Positions 41,409 to 50,472 of a DNA stretch of 64,000 bases are shown here, in pieces (position 1 is the first letter of the stretch; each line of letters starts with the position of its first letter). The notes beneath the pieces were generated by a model that searched no databases, was not told where the DNA came from, and worked only from the letters and a program-made list of their open reading frames with translations. Both the position numbers and the translations under genes were made by a program. Source of the DNA: Pseudomonas sp. H1h. GTDB lineage: Bacteria; Pseudomonadota; Gammaproteobacteria; Pseudomonadales; Pseudomonadaceae. Location of the stretch: assembly GCF_000633255.1 (NCBI RefSeq), contig NZ_AYMJ01000032.1, positions 16,428-80,427 of the forward strand. The letters are read 5' to 3'.

Positions 41409-42039
41409 GTTCGGCGGGTTTGGCTGCTTCTGCCTGATGCAGACGCGCGGCGTGTGCGGCTTGCTCGTCGGCGTAAACCTGCTTGGCCAGGCGCGCATTC
41501 TTGAACCGGCGACGCAGCCACAGGCCGACACCCAGTACCAGCAGCGCGCCGAGTACCCACAGTTCGTACTTCTTGATGCTGCCGAGCATGCCTTCAAGCA
41601 CTGCGCCGAAGTGGTAGGCGGCGGCTGCCAGGGCAGTGGCCCAGATCGCCGCACCGATGCCGTTGAGCAGCAGATAACGTCCCGGCGGATAACCCGACAG
41701 GCCGATCGCCACCGGCATCACCGTGCGCAAACCATAAACGAAGCGGAAGCTCAGGACCCAGATGTCCGGATGCTTGCGAATGTGTTCCAGCGCGCGGTCG
41801 CCCATCATCTGCCAGCGCGGTTTGCGCGCCAGCAATTTGCGCCCGTGCTTGCGCCCCAGGAAGTACCACAGCTGATCGCCGGCATAACTGCCGAAGAACG
41901 CCACGACCACCACCAGGTTGATGTCCATGTATCCACGGAACGCGAGGAAGCCTGCGAGCACCAGGATGGTTTCGCCTTCGAAGAACGTGCCGAGGAACAA
42001 GGCAAAGTAGCCAAAGTCATGCAGAAATTGTTGGAGCAT
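41389..42039 (-). CDS. DedA family membrane protein
   Basis: A 216-residue DedA/VTT family protein. Motifs include FLGTFFEGETILVLAGFLAFRG, the GSYAGDQLWYFLGRKHG block with the functionally important acidic and basic residues, and FRFVYGLRTVMPVAIG. Members help recycle undecaprenyl phosphate and maintain membrane potential. The C-terminus adds a charged Ala-rich cytoplasmic tail from about 180. It overlaps the 3' end of the desaturase-family gene by 20 bases. Confidence 0.9.
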   Translation of the reverse strand: MLQQFLHDFGYFALFLGTFFEGETILVLAGFLAFRGYMDINLVVVVAFFGSYAGDQLWYFLGRKHGRKLLARKPRWQMMGDRALEHIRKHPDIWVLSFRFVYGLRTVMPVAIGLSGYPPGRYLLLNGIGAAIWATALAAAAYHFGAVLEGMLGSIKKYELWVLGALLVLGVGLWLRRRFKNARLAKQVYADEQAAHAARLHQAEAAKPAEPKTPAE

Positions 42040-42173
42040 TGTCTGGGTGCTGGCGAAATGAACGCGCAGCCTAACCCTTCGGACACATTCATGAAAGTGT
42101 CCAAATGTGTCTCGACGTGAACAATTCCTACACTAACAATGGAATGCGGCTACGTGTCACGGGGTACGCATAA

Positions 42174-42191
42174 CTGTAATCTGTTCGTCAT
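42174..42191 (+). promoter_or_regulatory. candidate Pho box ahead of hemB-ppk
   Basis: Two 7-base direct repeats CTGTAAT and TCGTCAT separated by CTGT match the PhoB consensus repeat CTGTCAT at six and five of seven positions with the correct 11-base period. A TATAAC -10 element starts 10 bases downstream (42202-42207), the normal PhoB promoter geometry. It would link phosphate starvation to hemB-ppk. Confidence 0.5.
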
Positions 42192-42246
42192 AATGGCCGT
42201 CTATAACTGTCACGCTCGCCCGTTTGCGCGGGCTCAGGAGTCTGCC

Positions 42247-43260
42247 GTGAGCTTTACCCCTGCCAACCGTTTGTTCCCCGCCACCCGTTTGCGCCGCAAT
42301 CGCCGCGATGATTTTTCGCGTCGGCTGGTACGGGAAAACGTGCTGACGGTCGATGACCTGATCCTGCCGGTGTTCGTGCTCGACGGTGAAAACCGTCGCG
42401 AAGCCGTGGCCTCGATGCCCGGTGTCGAGCGCCTGACCATCGATCTGCTGCTCGAAGAAGCGGCGAAATGGGTCGATCTGGGTATCCCGGCGCTGGCGCT
42501 GTTCCCGGTCACTCCTCCCGAATTGAAAACCCTCGACGCCGCCCAGGCGTGGAACCCTGAAGGCATCGCCCAGCGCGCCACCCGTGCCCTGCGTGAGCGC
42601 TTCCCTGAACTCGGCGTGATCACCGACGTTGCGCTCGACCCGTTCACCACCCACGGTCAGGACGGCATTCTCGACGAAGAAGGCTACGTGCAGAACGACA
42701 TCACCGTCGATGCACTGGTCAAACAGGCACTGTCCCATGCCGAAGCCGGCGCTCAGGTCGTGGCACCGTCGGACATGATGGACGGTCGCATTCAGGCGAT
42801 TCGCGAAGCGCTGGAAATCGCCGGTCACGTCAATGTGCGGATCATGGCCTACTCGGCCAAGTACGCTAGCGCCTACTACGGCCCATTCCGCGATGCGGTC
42901 GGTTCGGCGTCGAACCTGGGCAAAGCCAACAAGGCCTCTTATCAGATGGACCCGGCCAACAGCGACGAAGCGCTGCACGAAGTCGGCGCGGACTTGTCTG
43001 AAGGCGCGGACATGGTCATGGTCAAACCCGGCATGCCGTACCTGGACATTCTTTTGCGGGTAAAAGATGCCTTCAAAGTGCCGACCTTCGTCTATCAGGT
43101 TAGCGGCGAATACGCCATGCACATGGCGGCGATCCAGAATGGCTGGTTGAGCGAGGCGGTGATTGTCGAATCACTGACCGCCTTTAAACGTGCCGGTGCT
43201 GATGGCATCCTGACTTACTTTGCTGTCCGTGCCGCTCAATTGTTACGAGAGCAGAAATAG
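42247..43260 (+). CDS. hemB: delta-aminolevulinic acid dehydratase
   Basis: A 337-residue porphobilinogen synthase, condensing two 5-aminolevulinates. The two active-site lysines lie in MAYSAKYAS and VKPGMPYLDI; the acidic metal site around DVALDPFTTHGQDG replaces the cysteine-rich zinc site of other bacteria, as in Pseudomonas HemB, which uses magnesium. The GTG start at 42247 is preceded by AGGAG and gives the family N-terminus MSFTPANRLFP. ppk follows by 18 bases, so both may respond to the Pho box upstream. Confidence 0.96.
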   Translation: MSFTPANRLFPATRLRRNRRDDFSRRLVRENVLTVDDLILPVFVLDGENRREAVASMPGVERLTIDLLLEEAAKWVDLGIPALALFPVTPPELKTLDAAQAWNPEGIAQRATRALRERFPELGVITDVALDPFTTHGQDGILDEEGYVQNDITVDALVKQALSHAEAGAQVVAPSDMMDGRIQAIREALEIAGHVNVRIMAYSAKYASAYYGPFRDAVGSASNLGKANKASYQMDPANSDEALHEVGADLSEGADMVMVKPGMPYLDILLRVKDAFKVPTFVYQVSGEYAMHMAAIQNGWLSEAVIVESLTAFKRAGADGILTYFAVRAAQLLREQK

Positions 43261-43278
43261 CCCTCCCAGGAACATTCG

Positions 43279-45504
43279 ATGAATACCGAAGGACTCACAG
43301 AAGTTGCAGTAAAAGAAGCTCAGCCGGTGGTGGAACAAATCACCGAAACCCCGCCGGAACTGGAGCCTGCGCCACCCGCGCCGGTTGCCGAGGCCGCAGC
43401 GGCGGCACCGGTGATCGCGATTCCCGGCCTGGATGACAGCAGCCTGTACATCCACCGCGAGCTCTCGCAACTGCAATTCAACATCCGCGTGCTGGAACAG
43501 GCGCTGGACGAGTCCTATCCGTTGCTGGAGCGGTTGAAGTTCCTGCTGATCTTCTCCAGCAACCTTGACGAATTCTTCGAGATTCGCGTCGCCGGCCTGA
43601 AGAAACAGATCACCTTCGCCCGCGAACAGGCCGGTGCCGACGGCCTGCAGCCGCATCAGGCGCTGGCGCGGATCAGCGAGCTGGTACACGGTCACGTTGA
43701 CCGCCAGTACGCGATCCTCAACGACATCCTGTTGCCGGAGCTGGAAAAGCACCAGGTGCGCTTCATTCGTCGCCGCAACTGGACGACCAAACTCAAGACC
43801 TGGGTGCGCCGTTATTTCCGCGATGAGATCGCACCGATCATCACCCCGATCGGCCTCGACCCGACGCACCCGTTTCCGTTGCTGGTGAACAAGAGCCTGA
43901 ACTTCATCGTCGAGCTGGAGGGTATCGACGCCTTCGGCCGCGATTCCGGTCTGGCGATCATCCCCGCACCGCGCCTGCTGCCACGGATCATCAAGGTTCC
44001 GGAAGAAGTCGGCGGCCCGGGCGACAACTATGTGTTCCTGTCGTCGATGATTCACGCCCACGCCGATGACCTGTTCCAGGGCATGAAGGTGAAGGGCTGC
44101 TACCAGTTCCGCCTGACCCGAAACGCTGACCTGGCGCTCGACTCCGAAGACGTCGAAGACCTTGCGCGCGCCCTGCGTGGCGAGCTGTTCTCGCGGCGCT
44201 ACGGTGATGCAGTGCGTCTGGAAGTTGCCGACACCTGCCCGAAGCATCTGTCGGACTACCTGCTCAAGCAGTTCAACCTGAGCGAGACCGAGCTGTATCA
44301 GGTCAACGGTCCGGTCAACCTGACGCGTCTGTTCAGCATCACCGGTCTGGACAGCCACCCGGAGCTGCAATACACGCCGTTTACCCCACAGATCCCGAAA
44401 CTGCTGCAGAACAGCGAGAACATATTCAGCGTCGTCAGCAAGCAGGACATCCTGCTGCTGCACCCGTTCGAGTCGTTCACGCCAGTGGTCGACCTGCTGC
44501 GTCAGGCGGCGAAAGACCCGCATGTATTGGCCGTGCGCCAGACGCTGTACCGCTCTGGTGCCAACTCGGAAATCGTCGACGCGCTGGTGGACGCCGCACG
44601 TAACGGCAAGGAAGTGACGGCGGTCATCGAGTTGCGCGCACGTTTCGACGAAGAGTCCAACCTGCAACTGGCCAGCCGTCTGCAAGCGGCCGGTGCGGTG
44701 GTGATCTACGGCGTGGTTGGCTTCAAGACCCACGCCAAGATGATGTTGATCCTGCGTCGCGAGGCCGGCGAGATCGTGCGGTATGCGCACCTCGGTACCG
44801 GTAACTACCACGCCGGCAACGCCCGTCTGTACACCGACTACAGCCTGCTGACTTCCGACGACGCTTTGTGCGAAGACGTCGGCAAACTGTTCAGCCAGTT
44901 GATCGGCATGGGCAAGACGCTGCGCATGAAGAAGCTGCTGCATGCGCCGTTCACCCTGAAGAAGGGCATGCTCGACATGATTGCCCGCGAGACCCAGTTC
45001 GCCCTCGACGGCAAACCGGCGCACATCATCGCCAAGTTCAACTCGCTGACCGATCCGAAAATCATCCGCGCGCTGTACAAGGCCAGCCAGTCGGGCGTGC
45101 GCATCGATCTGGTGGTGCGTGGCATGTGCTGCCTGCGTCCTGGGATTGCCGGGGTTTCGCACAACATCCATGTGCGCTCGATCATTGGTCGCTTCCTCGA
45201 GCACACCCGGGTGTTCTACTTCCTCAACGGTGGCGAGGAGCAGATGTTCCTTTCCAGTGCCGACTGGATGGAGCGCAACCTCGACAAACGCGTCGAGACT
45301 TGCTTCCCGGTCGAAGGCAAAAAGCTGCTGACCCGCGTGAAGAAAGAGCTGGAGTTGTACCTGACCGACAACACCCACAGCTGGAGCCTGCAGTCGGATG
45401 GCCGTTACATCCGCAACACGCCTACCGGCAACCAGAACCCGCGTAGTGCGCAGGCGACGTTGCTGGAGCGGTTGGGTAGCCCGATTTTGCCGGTGAGCAG
45501 CTGA
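43279..45504 (+). CDS. ppk: polyphosphate kinase 1
   Basis: A 741-residue PPK1, which reversibly makes polyphosphate from ATP. After a Glu/Pro/Ala-rich N-terminal tail of about 45 residues comes the N-domain (YIHRELSQLQFN), the head domain and two catalytic phospholipase D-like domains. The autophosphorylated histidine is near residue 485 in KTHAKMMLI; a second conserved His lies in IHVRSIIGRFLEHTR. It is 18 bases after hemB and converges on ppx, the polyphosphatase, giving opposed enzymes in opposite orientation. Confidence 0.96.
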   Translation: MNTEGLTEVAVKEAQPVVEQITETPPELEPAPPAPVAEAAAAAPVIAIPGLDDSSLYIHRELSQLQFNIRVLEQALDESYPLLERLKFLLIFSSNLDEFFEIRVAGLKKQITFAREQAGADGLQPHQALARISELVHGHVDRQYAILNDILLPELEKHQVRFIRRRNWTTKLKTWVRRYFRDEIAPIITPIGLDPTHPFPLLVNKSLNFIVELEGIDAFGRDSGLAIIPAPRLLPRIIKVPEEVGGPGDNYVFLSSMIHAHADDLFQGMKVKGCYQFRLTRNADLALDSEDVEDLARALRGELFSRRYGDAVRLEVADTCPKHLSDYLLKQFNLSETELYQVNGPVNLTRLFSITGLDSHPELQYTPFTPQIPKLLQNSENIFSVVSKQDILLLHPFESFTPVVDLLRQAAKDPHVLAVRQTLYRSGANSEIVDALVDAARNGKEVTAVIELRARFDEESNLQLASRLQAAGAVVIYGVVGFKTHAKMMLILRREAGEIVRYAHLGTGNYHAGNARLYTDYSLLTSDDALCEDVGKLFSQLIGMGKTLRMKKLLHAPFTLKKGMLDMIARETQFALDGKPAHIIAKFNSLTDPKIIRALYKASQSGVRIDLVVRGMCCLRPGIAGVSHNIHVRSIIGRFLEHTRVFYFLNGGEEQMFLSSADWMERNLDKRVETCFPVEGKKLLTRVKKELELYLTDNTHSWSLQSDGRYIRNTPTGNQNPRSAQATLLERLGSPILPVSS

Positions 45505-45523
45505 GGTCTTAAAAGTCAAAAGC

Positions 45524-45556
45524 CCCTCACCCTAACCCTCTCCCATTGGGAGAGGG
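45524..45556. repeat. short inverted repeat of the CCCTCACCC/GGGAGAGGG type
   Basis: CCCTCTCCCATTGGGAGAGGG with preceding CCCTCACCCTAA, a repeat element seen in many pseudomonads. It lies between ppk and the terminator at 45611. Confidence 0.75.
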
Positions 45557-45610
45557 CTGGGATGGATTCAAGAAACACCAAAGGCTTGTAGCCGAACGCT
45601 CAAGCCCAAT

Positions 45611-45642
45611 AAAAAAGGCGATCCCTGCGGATCGCCTTTTTT
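45611..45642. terminator. bidirectional terminator between ppk and ppx
   Basis: AAAAAAGGCGATCC, loop CTGC, GGATCGCCTTTTTT: a 14-bp stem with A and T tracts, serving both convergent genes. Confidence 0.93.
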
Positions 45643-45658
45643 GTGCCTGAGATTTAAC

Positions 45659-47161
45659 TCAGTGAACCGTGAGGACAATCCCCACCCGCGTCAGCCATTC
45701 TGCCTCGAGGCCAAAGTCAGCCTGGGTCAGCTGATTCTCATCCAGCCAGTTCTCCGGGAATTCCACGTCAAGGTTGTTGCCTTTGGCATGCAACACCACC
45801 TGCGGCATCGCCTGGGTGCCACGGATGTGGTGGAACAGGATCGCAAAGCGCAGCAGCACGCACAGGCGGATCAGCTTGTCGCCGTCGTCACCGAACTCGG
45901 CGAACTTGTCCTTGGGAATGTTGCGGCGGTGGCCACGCACCAAGAGCGCGAGCATCTGCTGGTCTTCACGGGAGAACCCGGCGAGATCCGAGTGCTCGAT
46001 CAGATAGGCGCCGTGCTTGTGGTAGTGATAGTGCGCGATATCGAGGCCGACTTCGTGGACTTTCGCCGCCCAGCCCAGCAGTTCGCGCCAGATACCGTCG
46101 TCCAGCTCCCAGTCGGCCGCGACCTGATCGAACGCGTGCAGCGCCTTGCGCTCGACCCGTGCAGCTTGTTCCAGGTCGACGTGATAACGCTCCATCAGCG
46201 AAGTCAGGGTGCGTTCACGCACGTCTTCGTGATGATGGCGACCGAGCAGGTCGTAGAGCACGCCTTCACGCAGCGCGCCTTCGCAGTGATCCATGCGTTG
46301 CAGTTCGAGGGCGTCGAAGATCGCTTCGAGAATTGCCAGGCCTGCGGGGAAAATCGCCCGACGATCTGGCTTGATGCCTTCGAAATCGATCTTGTCGACA
46401 TCGCCAAGCTTGAACAGGCGACGCTTGAGCCACGCCAGGCCTTCGGCGTTGACTTCGCCGGTGCCATGGCCACCGGCCTTCAGCGCCAGGCCGATGGCGC
46501 GGATGGTGCCCGAGGAGCCGATGGCTTCATCCCAGGTCAGGCGGTGCAGGGCGTGTTCGATGCTCATGATCTCCAGTCGCGCTGCGGTGTAAGCCTGGGC
46601 GTAGCGCGCCGGGGTGATCTTGCCGTCCTTGAAGTAACGCTGGGTGAAGCTGACGCAGCCCATTTGCAGGCTTTCGCGCAGCAGCGGTTCAAAACGCTGC
46701 CCGATGATGAATTCGGTACTGCCGCCGCCGATGTCAGCCACCAAACGCTTGCCCGGGGTGTCGGCCAGGGTGTGCGAGACACCCAGATAGATCAGGCGCG
46801 CCTCTTCACGGCCGGAGATGACCTCCACCGGGTGACCGAGGATTTCTTCGGCGCGGTGGATGAACTCCAGACGGTTGCGCGCTTCACGCAGGGCGTTGGT
46901 GCCAACGATGCGCACGGCGCCCAGTGGCATGCCGTTGATCAGTTGGGCAAAGCGCTTGAGGCAATCGAGCCCGCGCTGCATGGATTCTTCGTTGAGATGG
47001 CGCTCATCGTCGATGCCGGCGGCGAGCTGAACCTTCTCTCCGAGGCGCTCCAGAATACGGATTTCACCGTTCTGGGCCTTGGCCACGACCATGTGAAAGC
47101 TGTTGGAGCCCAGGTCGATTGCGGCGATCAGGGACAGATTCTTGGCTTTGGATTGCGGCAT
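45659..47161 (-). CDS. ppx: exopolyphosphatase
   Basis: A 500-residue Ppx/GppA family enzyme that removes phosphate from polyphosphate ends and may also act on guanosine pentaphosphate. The ASKHA-type N-terminus has AAIDLGSNSFHMVVA and the second nucleotide motif VADIGGGSTEFI. The C-terminal HD-like domain includes HEVGLDIAHYHYHKHGAYL. It is convergent with ppk. A REPIN and then the ABC transporter separate it from trxA, unlike the direct ppx-trxA neighbourhood I recall for P. aeruginosa. Confidence 0.95.
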   Translation of the reverse strand: MPQSKAKNLSLIAAIDLGSNSFHMVVAKAQNGEIRILERLGEKVQLAAGIDDERHLNEESMQRGLDCLKRFAQLINGMPLGAVRIVGTNALREARNRLEFIHRAEEILGHPVEVISGREEARLIYLGVSHTLADTPGKRLVADIGGGSTEFIIGQRFEPLLRESLQMGCVSFTQRYFKDGKITPARYAQAYTAARLEIMSIEHALHRLTWDEAIGSSGTIRAIGLALKAGGHGTGEVNAEGLAWLKRRLFKLGDVDKIDFEGIKPDRRAIFPAGLAILEAIFDALELQRMDHCEGALREGVLYDLLGRHHHEDVRERTLTSLMERYHVDLEQAARVERKALHAFDQVAADWELDDGIWRELLGWAAKVHEVGLDIAHYHYHKHGAYLIEHSDLAGFSREDQQMLALLVRGHRRNIPKDKFAEFGDDGDKLIRLCVLLRFAILFHHIRGTQAMPQVVLHAKGNNLDVEFPENWLDENQLTQADFGLEAEWLTRVGIVLTVH

Positions 47162-47278
47162 GGTCTGGGGGTCTCGGTCGATAACCCCGACATCGTGCCA
47201 CGATCAAACGCTGGCGCCAACGCGCATGGTTCAAACCCTTGATCCTGCGCATAAAAGCTGGAGACCGCGGCGCGGCCA

Positions 47279-47342
47279 TTCGCGAGCAAGCCCGCTCCCA
47301 CAGGTGACCGCATTCCCATGTGGGAGCGGGCTTGCTCGCGAA
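47279..47342. repeat. REPIN (short, 64 bases)
   Basis: TTCGCGAGCAAGCCCGCTCC and its inverted copy with a 20-base spacer, between ppx and the ABC transporter ATPase gene, both leftward. Confidence 0.92.
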
Positions 47343-47369
47343 GAGGCCTCTACAGTCTCTGCAAACTCA

Positions 47370-48107
47370 TCAGGCTGTCGCTTCGACGGTGCCAATGAAA
47401 TTCGCCAGCTCCGGCGTCTGCGGATGGGCAAACAACACCTTCGGATCCCCCACCTCATGCACCTTGCCATGGTGCATGAACACCAGTTTGTCGCCGACCT
47501 CCCGGGCGAAGCGCATTTCGTGGGTGACCATGATCAGCGTCATGCCTTCCCGGGCCAGTTGGCGCACCACGGCCAGCACTTCATTGACCAGCTCCGGGTC
47601 CAGCGCCGAGGTGATCTCGTCGCACAGCAGCACTTTCGGCGACATCGCCAAGGCTCGGGCAATCGCTACACGCTGCTGCTGACCGCCGGAAAGGCGATCC
47701 GGAAATGCATCGAATTTTTCCCCCAGGCCCACGCGCTCGAGCATCTTGCGCGCCAGTTCGGCAGCCTTGGCCTTAGGGACTTTCTGTACCACTTGCGGGG
47801 CGAGCATCACGTTTTCGCCCACGGTCAGGTGCGGGAACAAGTTGAACTGCTGGAACACCATGCCGACTTTCTGCCGCAGGCTGCGCAGGTCGGCGCGGGC
47901 GGCATCGAGGTATTCGCCGTCGACTTCGATCACTCCGTCGTTGATCGATTCCAGACCGTTGAGGGTGCGCAGCAGGGTCGATTTGCCCGAGCCGCTGCGG
48001 CCGATGATGGCCACCACCTGGCCTTCCTCGACACTCAGGTCGATGCCTTTGAGCACGTGGTGATCGCCGTAGTATTTATGCAGGGCGGAAATTCTAAGCA
48101 GAGGCAT
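47370..48107 (-). CDS. polar amino acid ABC transporter ATP-binding protein
   Basis: A 245-residue ATPase of the PAAT family (GlnQ/HisP-like). Walker A GRSGSGKST, Q-loop FQQFNLFPHLTV, signature LSGGQQQRVAIARAL and Walker B LLCDEITSALDPE are present. The start at 48107 gives MPLLRISALHKYYGDHHVLKG. Walker B reads DEITSALD rather than DEPTSALD, a substitution common in some PAAT members. It overlaps the permease gene by 14 bases and completes a four-gene importer. Confidence 0.94.
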   Translation of the reverse strand: MPLLRISALHKYYGDHHVLKGIDLSVEEGQVVAIIGRSGSGKSTLLRTLNGLESINDGVIEVDGEYLDAARADLRSLRQKVGMVFQQFNLFPHLTVGENVMLAPQVVQKVPKAKAAELARKMLERVGLGEKFDAFPDRLSGGQQQRVAIARALAMSPKVLLCDEITSALDPELVNEVLAVVRQLAREGMTLIMVTHEMRFAREVGDKLVFMHHGKVHEVGDPKVLFAHPQTPELANFIGTVEATA

Positions 48108-48744
48108 GCAGTCTCCTTTCCAGGTAGCGCGCACTGAGCGACAAGGGGTAGCAGAGCAGGAAGTAGCCGAGAGCGACGAGGCCATAGACCATGAACGGTT
48201 CGAATGTGGCATTGGCGAGCATGCCGCCGGTCTTGGTCAGCTCGGTGAAGCCGATGATTGAGGTCACCGCTGTGCCTTTGACCACTTGCACCGAGAAACC
48301 CACGGTCGGCGCCACGGCGATGCGCAGCGCCTGCGGCAGAATCACGTAGCGCAATTGCTCCAGAGGGTTCAGCGCCAGGCTTGAAGAGGCTTCCCATTGG
48401 CCATGGGGAATTGCTTCGACGCAACCGCGCCAGATCTCCGCCAGATAGGCGCTGGTAAACAGCGTCAGGGCAATCGCCGCGGCCATCCACGGCGAGATTT
48501 CGATCCCGGCCAGCGCCACGCCGAAGAACACCAGAAACAGCTGCATCAGCAGCGGCGTGCCCTGGAACAGTTCGATCCAGGTGCGGGCGATGCTGCTCGG
48601 CAAGGGATTCTTCGAGATGCGCATGATCAGAATCAGCAACCCGACGATCCCGCCGCCGATGAAGGCCACCAGCGACAGTGCCAGCGTCCACTGCAGACCG
48701 GTGAGCAGGTTGCGCAGGATGTCCCAGAAGGTGAAGTCGCTCAT
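48094..48744 (-). CDS. amino acid ABC transporter permease 2
   Basis: A 216-residue HisMQ-type permease with five membrane spans and the EAA motif EASSSLALNPLEQLRYVILPQAL that contacts the ATPase. I start at 48744, giving MSDFTFWDILRNLLTGLQWTL; the longer frame reaches into the next permease gene. It overlaps that gene by four bases, pairing as a heterodimer with permease 1. Confidence 0.94.
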   Translation of the reverse strand: MSDFTFWDILRNLLTGLQWTLALSLVAFIGGGIVGLLILIMRISKNPLPSSIARTWIELFQGTPLLMQLFLVFFGVALAGIEISPWMAAAIALTLFTSAYLAEIWRGCVEAIPHGQWEASSSLALNPLEQLRYVILPQALRIAVAPTVGFSVQVVKGTAVTSIIGFTELTKTGGMLANATFEPFMVYGLVALGYFLLCYPLSLSARYLERRLHASA

Positions 48745-49409
48745 CGGCTGCTCCTCGCGATATAGCGGCGGCCGACCCAGTTCAGCAATTGGCGGATCAG
48801 CAGCGCCATGCACAGATAGATCAGGGTGGTCAGCGCATAGGTTTCAAAGGCGCGGAAGTTGCGCGACTGAATAAAGTTGGCGGCGAAGCTCAACTCCTCG
48901 GTGGCGATCTGCGAGCACACCGCCGAACCGAGCATGACGATGATGATCTGGCTGCTCATGGCCGGCCAGACCTTGCCCAGTGCCGGCAGCAGGACCACGT
49001 GGCGGAACGCTTCGAAACGGCTCATCGCCAGTGCGGCAGCGGCCTCCAATTGCCCACGCGGGATCGCCTGAATGCCGGCGCGAATGATCTCGGTCGAATA
49101 CGCACCGAGGTTGATCACCATCGCCAGCACTGCCGCCTGCCACTCGGAAATCTGCACCCCGAGCGAGGGCAGGCCGAAGAAGATGAAGAACAACTGCACC
49201 AGAAATGGCGTGTTGCGGATCAACTCGACGTAGACGCCGAAAATCGCCGAGAACGGGCGGATGTTCCACGCCCGCACCAGCGCGCCGACAATCCCCACGC
49301 CAACGCCGAGCAGCGCACCGATGGCCGTCAGCTCAAGGGTAAACAGCGCCCCACGCAGCAGCAGGTCGGTGTTTTCCAGCACCGGCAAGAAATCGAACTG
49401 ATAAGCCAT
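48741..49409 (-). CDS. amino acid ABC transporter permease 1
   Basis: A 222-residue HisMQ-type permease, with the EAA motif EAAAALAMSRFEAFRHVVLLPAL and about five spans. The N-terminus MAYQFDFLPVLENTDLLLRG is typical. It lies 21 bases after the solute-binding protein gene and overlaps permease 2 by four bases. Confidence 0.94.
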   Translation of the reverse strand: MAYQFDFLPVLENTDLLLRGALFTLELTAIGALLGVGVGIVGALVRAWNIRPFSAIFGVYVELIRNTPFLVQLFFIFFGLPSLGVQISEWQAAVLAMVINLGAYSTEIIRAGIQAIPRGQLEAAAALAMSRFEAFRHVVLLPALGKVWPAMSSQIIIVMLGSAVCSQIATEELSFAANFIQSRNFRAFETYALTTLIYLCMALLIRQLLNWVGRRYIARSSR

Positions 49410-49430
49410 GAAAATCTCCCGCGCAGTCGA

Positions 49431-50216
49431 TCAGAGATCGGCCGGCAGCGGCTCTTTCAGCCAGGTCTGCGAGTTCTTTTCCAGCGCGCCGTCAGCCTTG
49501 GCGGTGGTCAGGATGTCATTGACCTTGGCCAGCAGCGCCGGCTCGTTTTTGTTCACGCCGACGTAGACGGGAGAGTCCTTGAGCTTCACTTTCAGCGCCG
49601 GCACGCGTTTCGGGTTTTTCTCGCTGATCGCGACCATCACCACGTTGCCGCTGGCGATCAGGTCGACCTGGCCTGCGAGGTAGGCGGCGATGGTCGAGTT
49701 GTTGTCTTCGAAGCGCTTGATGGTCACGCCTTCCGGGGCGACCTTGGTCAGCTCGATGTCTTCGATGGCGCCACGGGTGACGCTGATGGTTTTGCCCTTG
49801 AGGTCGTCGAGCGTGGAGATTGCGGCATCAGGCGGGCCAAACACCGCGAGGTAGAACGGCGCGTAGGCGTGGGAGAAGTCGATGACTTTCTCGCGCTCGG
49901 GGTTCTTGCCCAGGCTTGAGATCACCAGGTCGACCTTGCCGGTGGTGAGGAACGGGATGCGGTTGGTGCTGTTGACCGGGGTCAGTTCGAGTTTGACCTT
50001 CAACTGGTCGGCCAGCAGTTTTGCCGTGTCGATGTCCAGGCCGCGAGGCTTCATGTCCGGGCCGACCGAGCCGAACGGCGGGAAGTCCTGGGGCACGGCA
50101 ACTTTCAGCGTGCCGCGTTTGACCACGTCGTCCAGACCGTCGGCGTGGGCGGGCACCTGGCTCAGCATCAGGCTGGCAAACAGGGCGGCGAGGAGGGCAC
50201 TGTAACGCTTGGTCAT
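49431..50216 (-). CDS. amino acid ABC transporter substrate-binding protein
   Basis: A 261-residue periplasmic binding protein of the SBP family 3. Signal peptide about 1-25 (ending AHA-DGL), then GTLKVAVPQDFPPFGSVG, DIDTAKLLADQLK, FLTTGKVDLVISSLGKNPER and FSHAYAPFYLAV, all hallmark motifs for polar amino acid binding. I start at 50216; the longer frame crosses the divergent promoter. The ligand cannot be read from sequence. It is the first gene of the importer operon. Confidence 0.94.
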   Translation of the reverse strand: MTKRYSALLAALFASLMLSQVPAHADGLDDVVKRGTLKVAVPQDFPPFGSVGPDMKPRGLDIDTAKLLADQLKVKLELTPVNSTNRIPFLTTGKVDLVISSLGKNPEREKVIDFSHAYAPFYLAVFGPPDAAISTLDDLKGKTISVTRGAIEDIELTKVAPEGVTIKRFEDNNSTIAAYLAGQVDLIASGNVVMVAISEKNPKRVPALKVKLKDSPVYVGVNKNEPALLAKVNDILTTAKADGALEKNSQTWLKEPLPADL

Positions 50217-50472
50217 GGACAATCTCCGGATCGGCGGGAAGTGATTTCTGCGATCGGACAGAGCACGGGCCATGCCAACAGCCCGGTCTGTTCCCGGCAG
50301 GCCGCGGTTTCCTTGGGTTTGTTCGGTCTTACTGGTCTGAACAGTCAGGGTGTTTTTCGCACCCCGATAGCGCATCGCGCCAAGGCGCCGAACCCCGCTG
50401 GGGCACGACTTGCCGGATCCGGCGAATAGCTTTACAACTAGCCGCACCTTGGCCTGGCTCGTCTGAACAACC
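50217..50472. other. divergent importer/regulator control region
   Basis: 256 bases between the leftward importer operon and the rightward GntR-family gene. It must hold both promoters. ACTG-N7-CAGT at 50331-50345 (ACTGGTCTGAACAGT) is a candidate operator for the adjacent regulator, given the dyad symmetry typical of GntR sites. No other feature seen. Confidence 0.45.
50331..50345. promoter_or_regulatory. candidate operator for the GntR-family regulator
   Basis: Dyad ACTG/CAGT with a 7-base centre, located in the divergent region. Supported only by symmetry and location. Confidence 0.3.

Noticed and set aside
43243..45519. 758-codon leftward open frame opposite ppk
   Set aside because: Antisense shadow of ppk, composed of residues typical of reversed GC-rich codons, no domain.
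45641..47242. 533-codon rightward open frame opposite ppx
   Set aside because: Antisense shadow of ppx with no recognisable motif.
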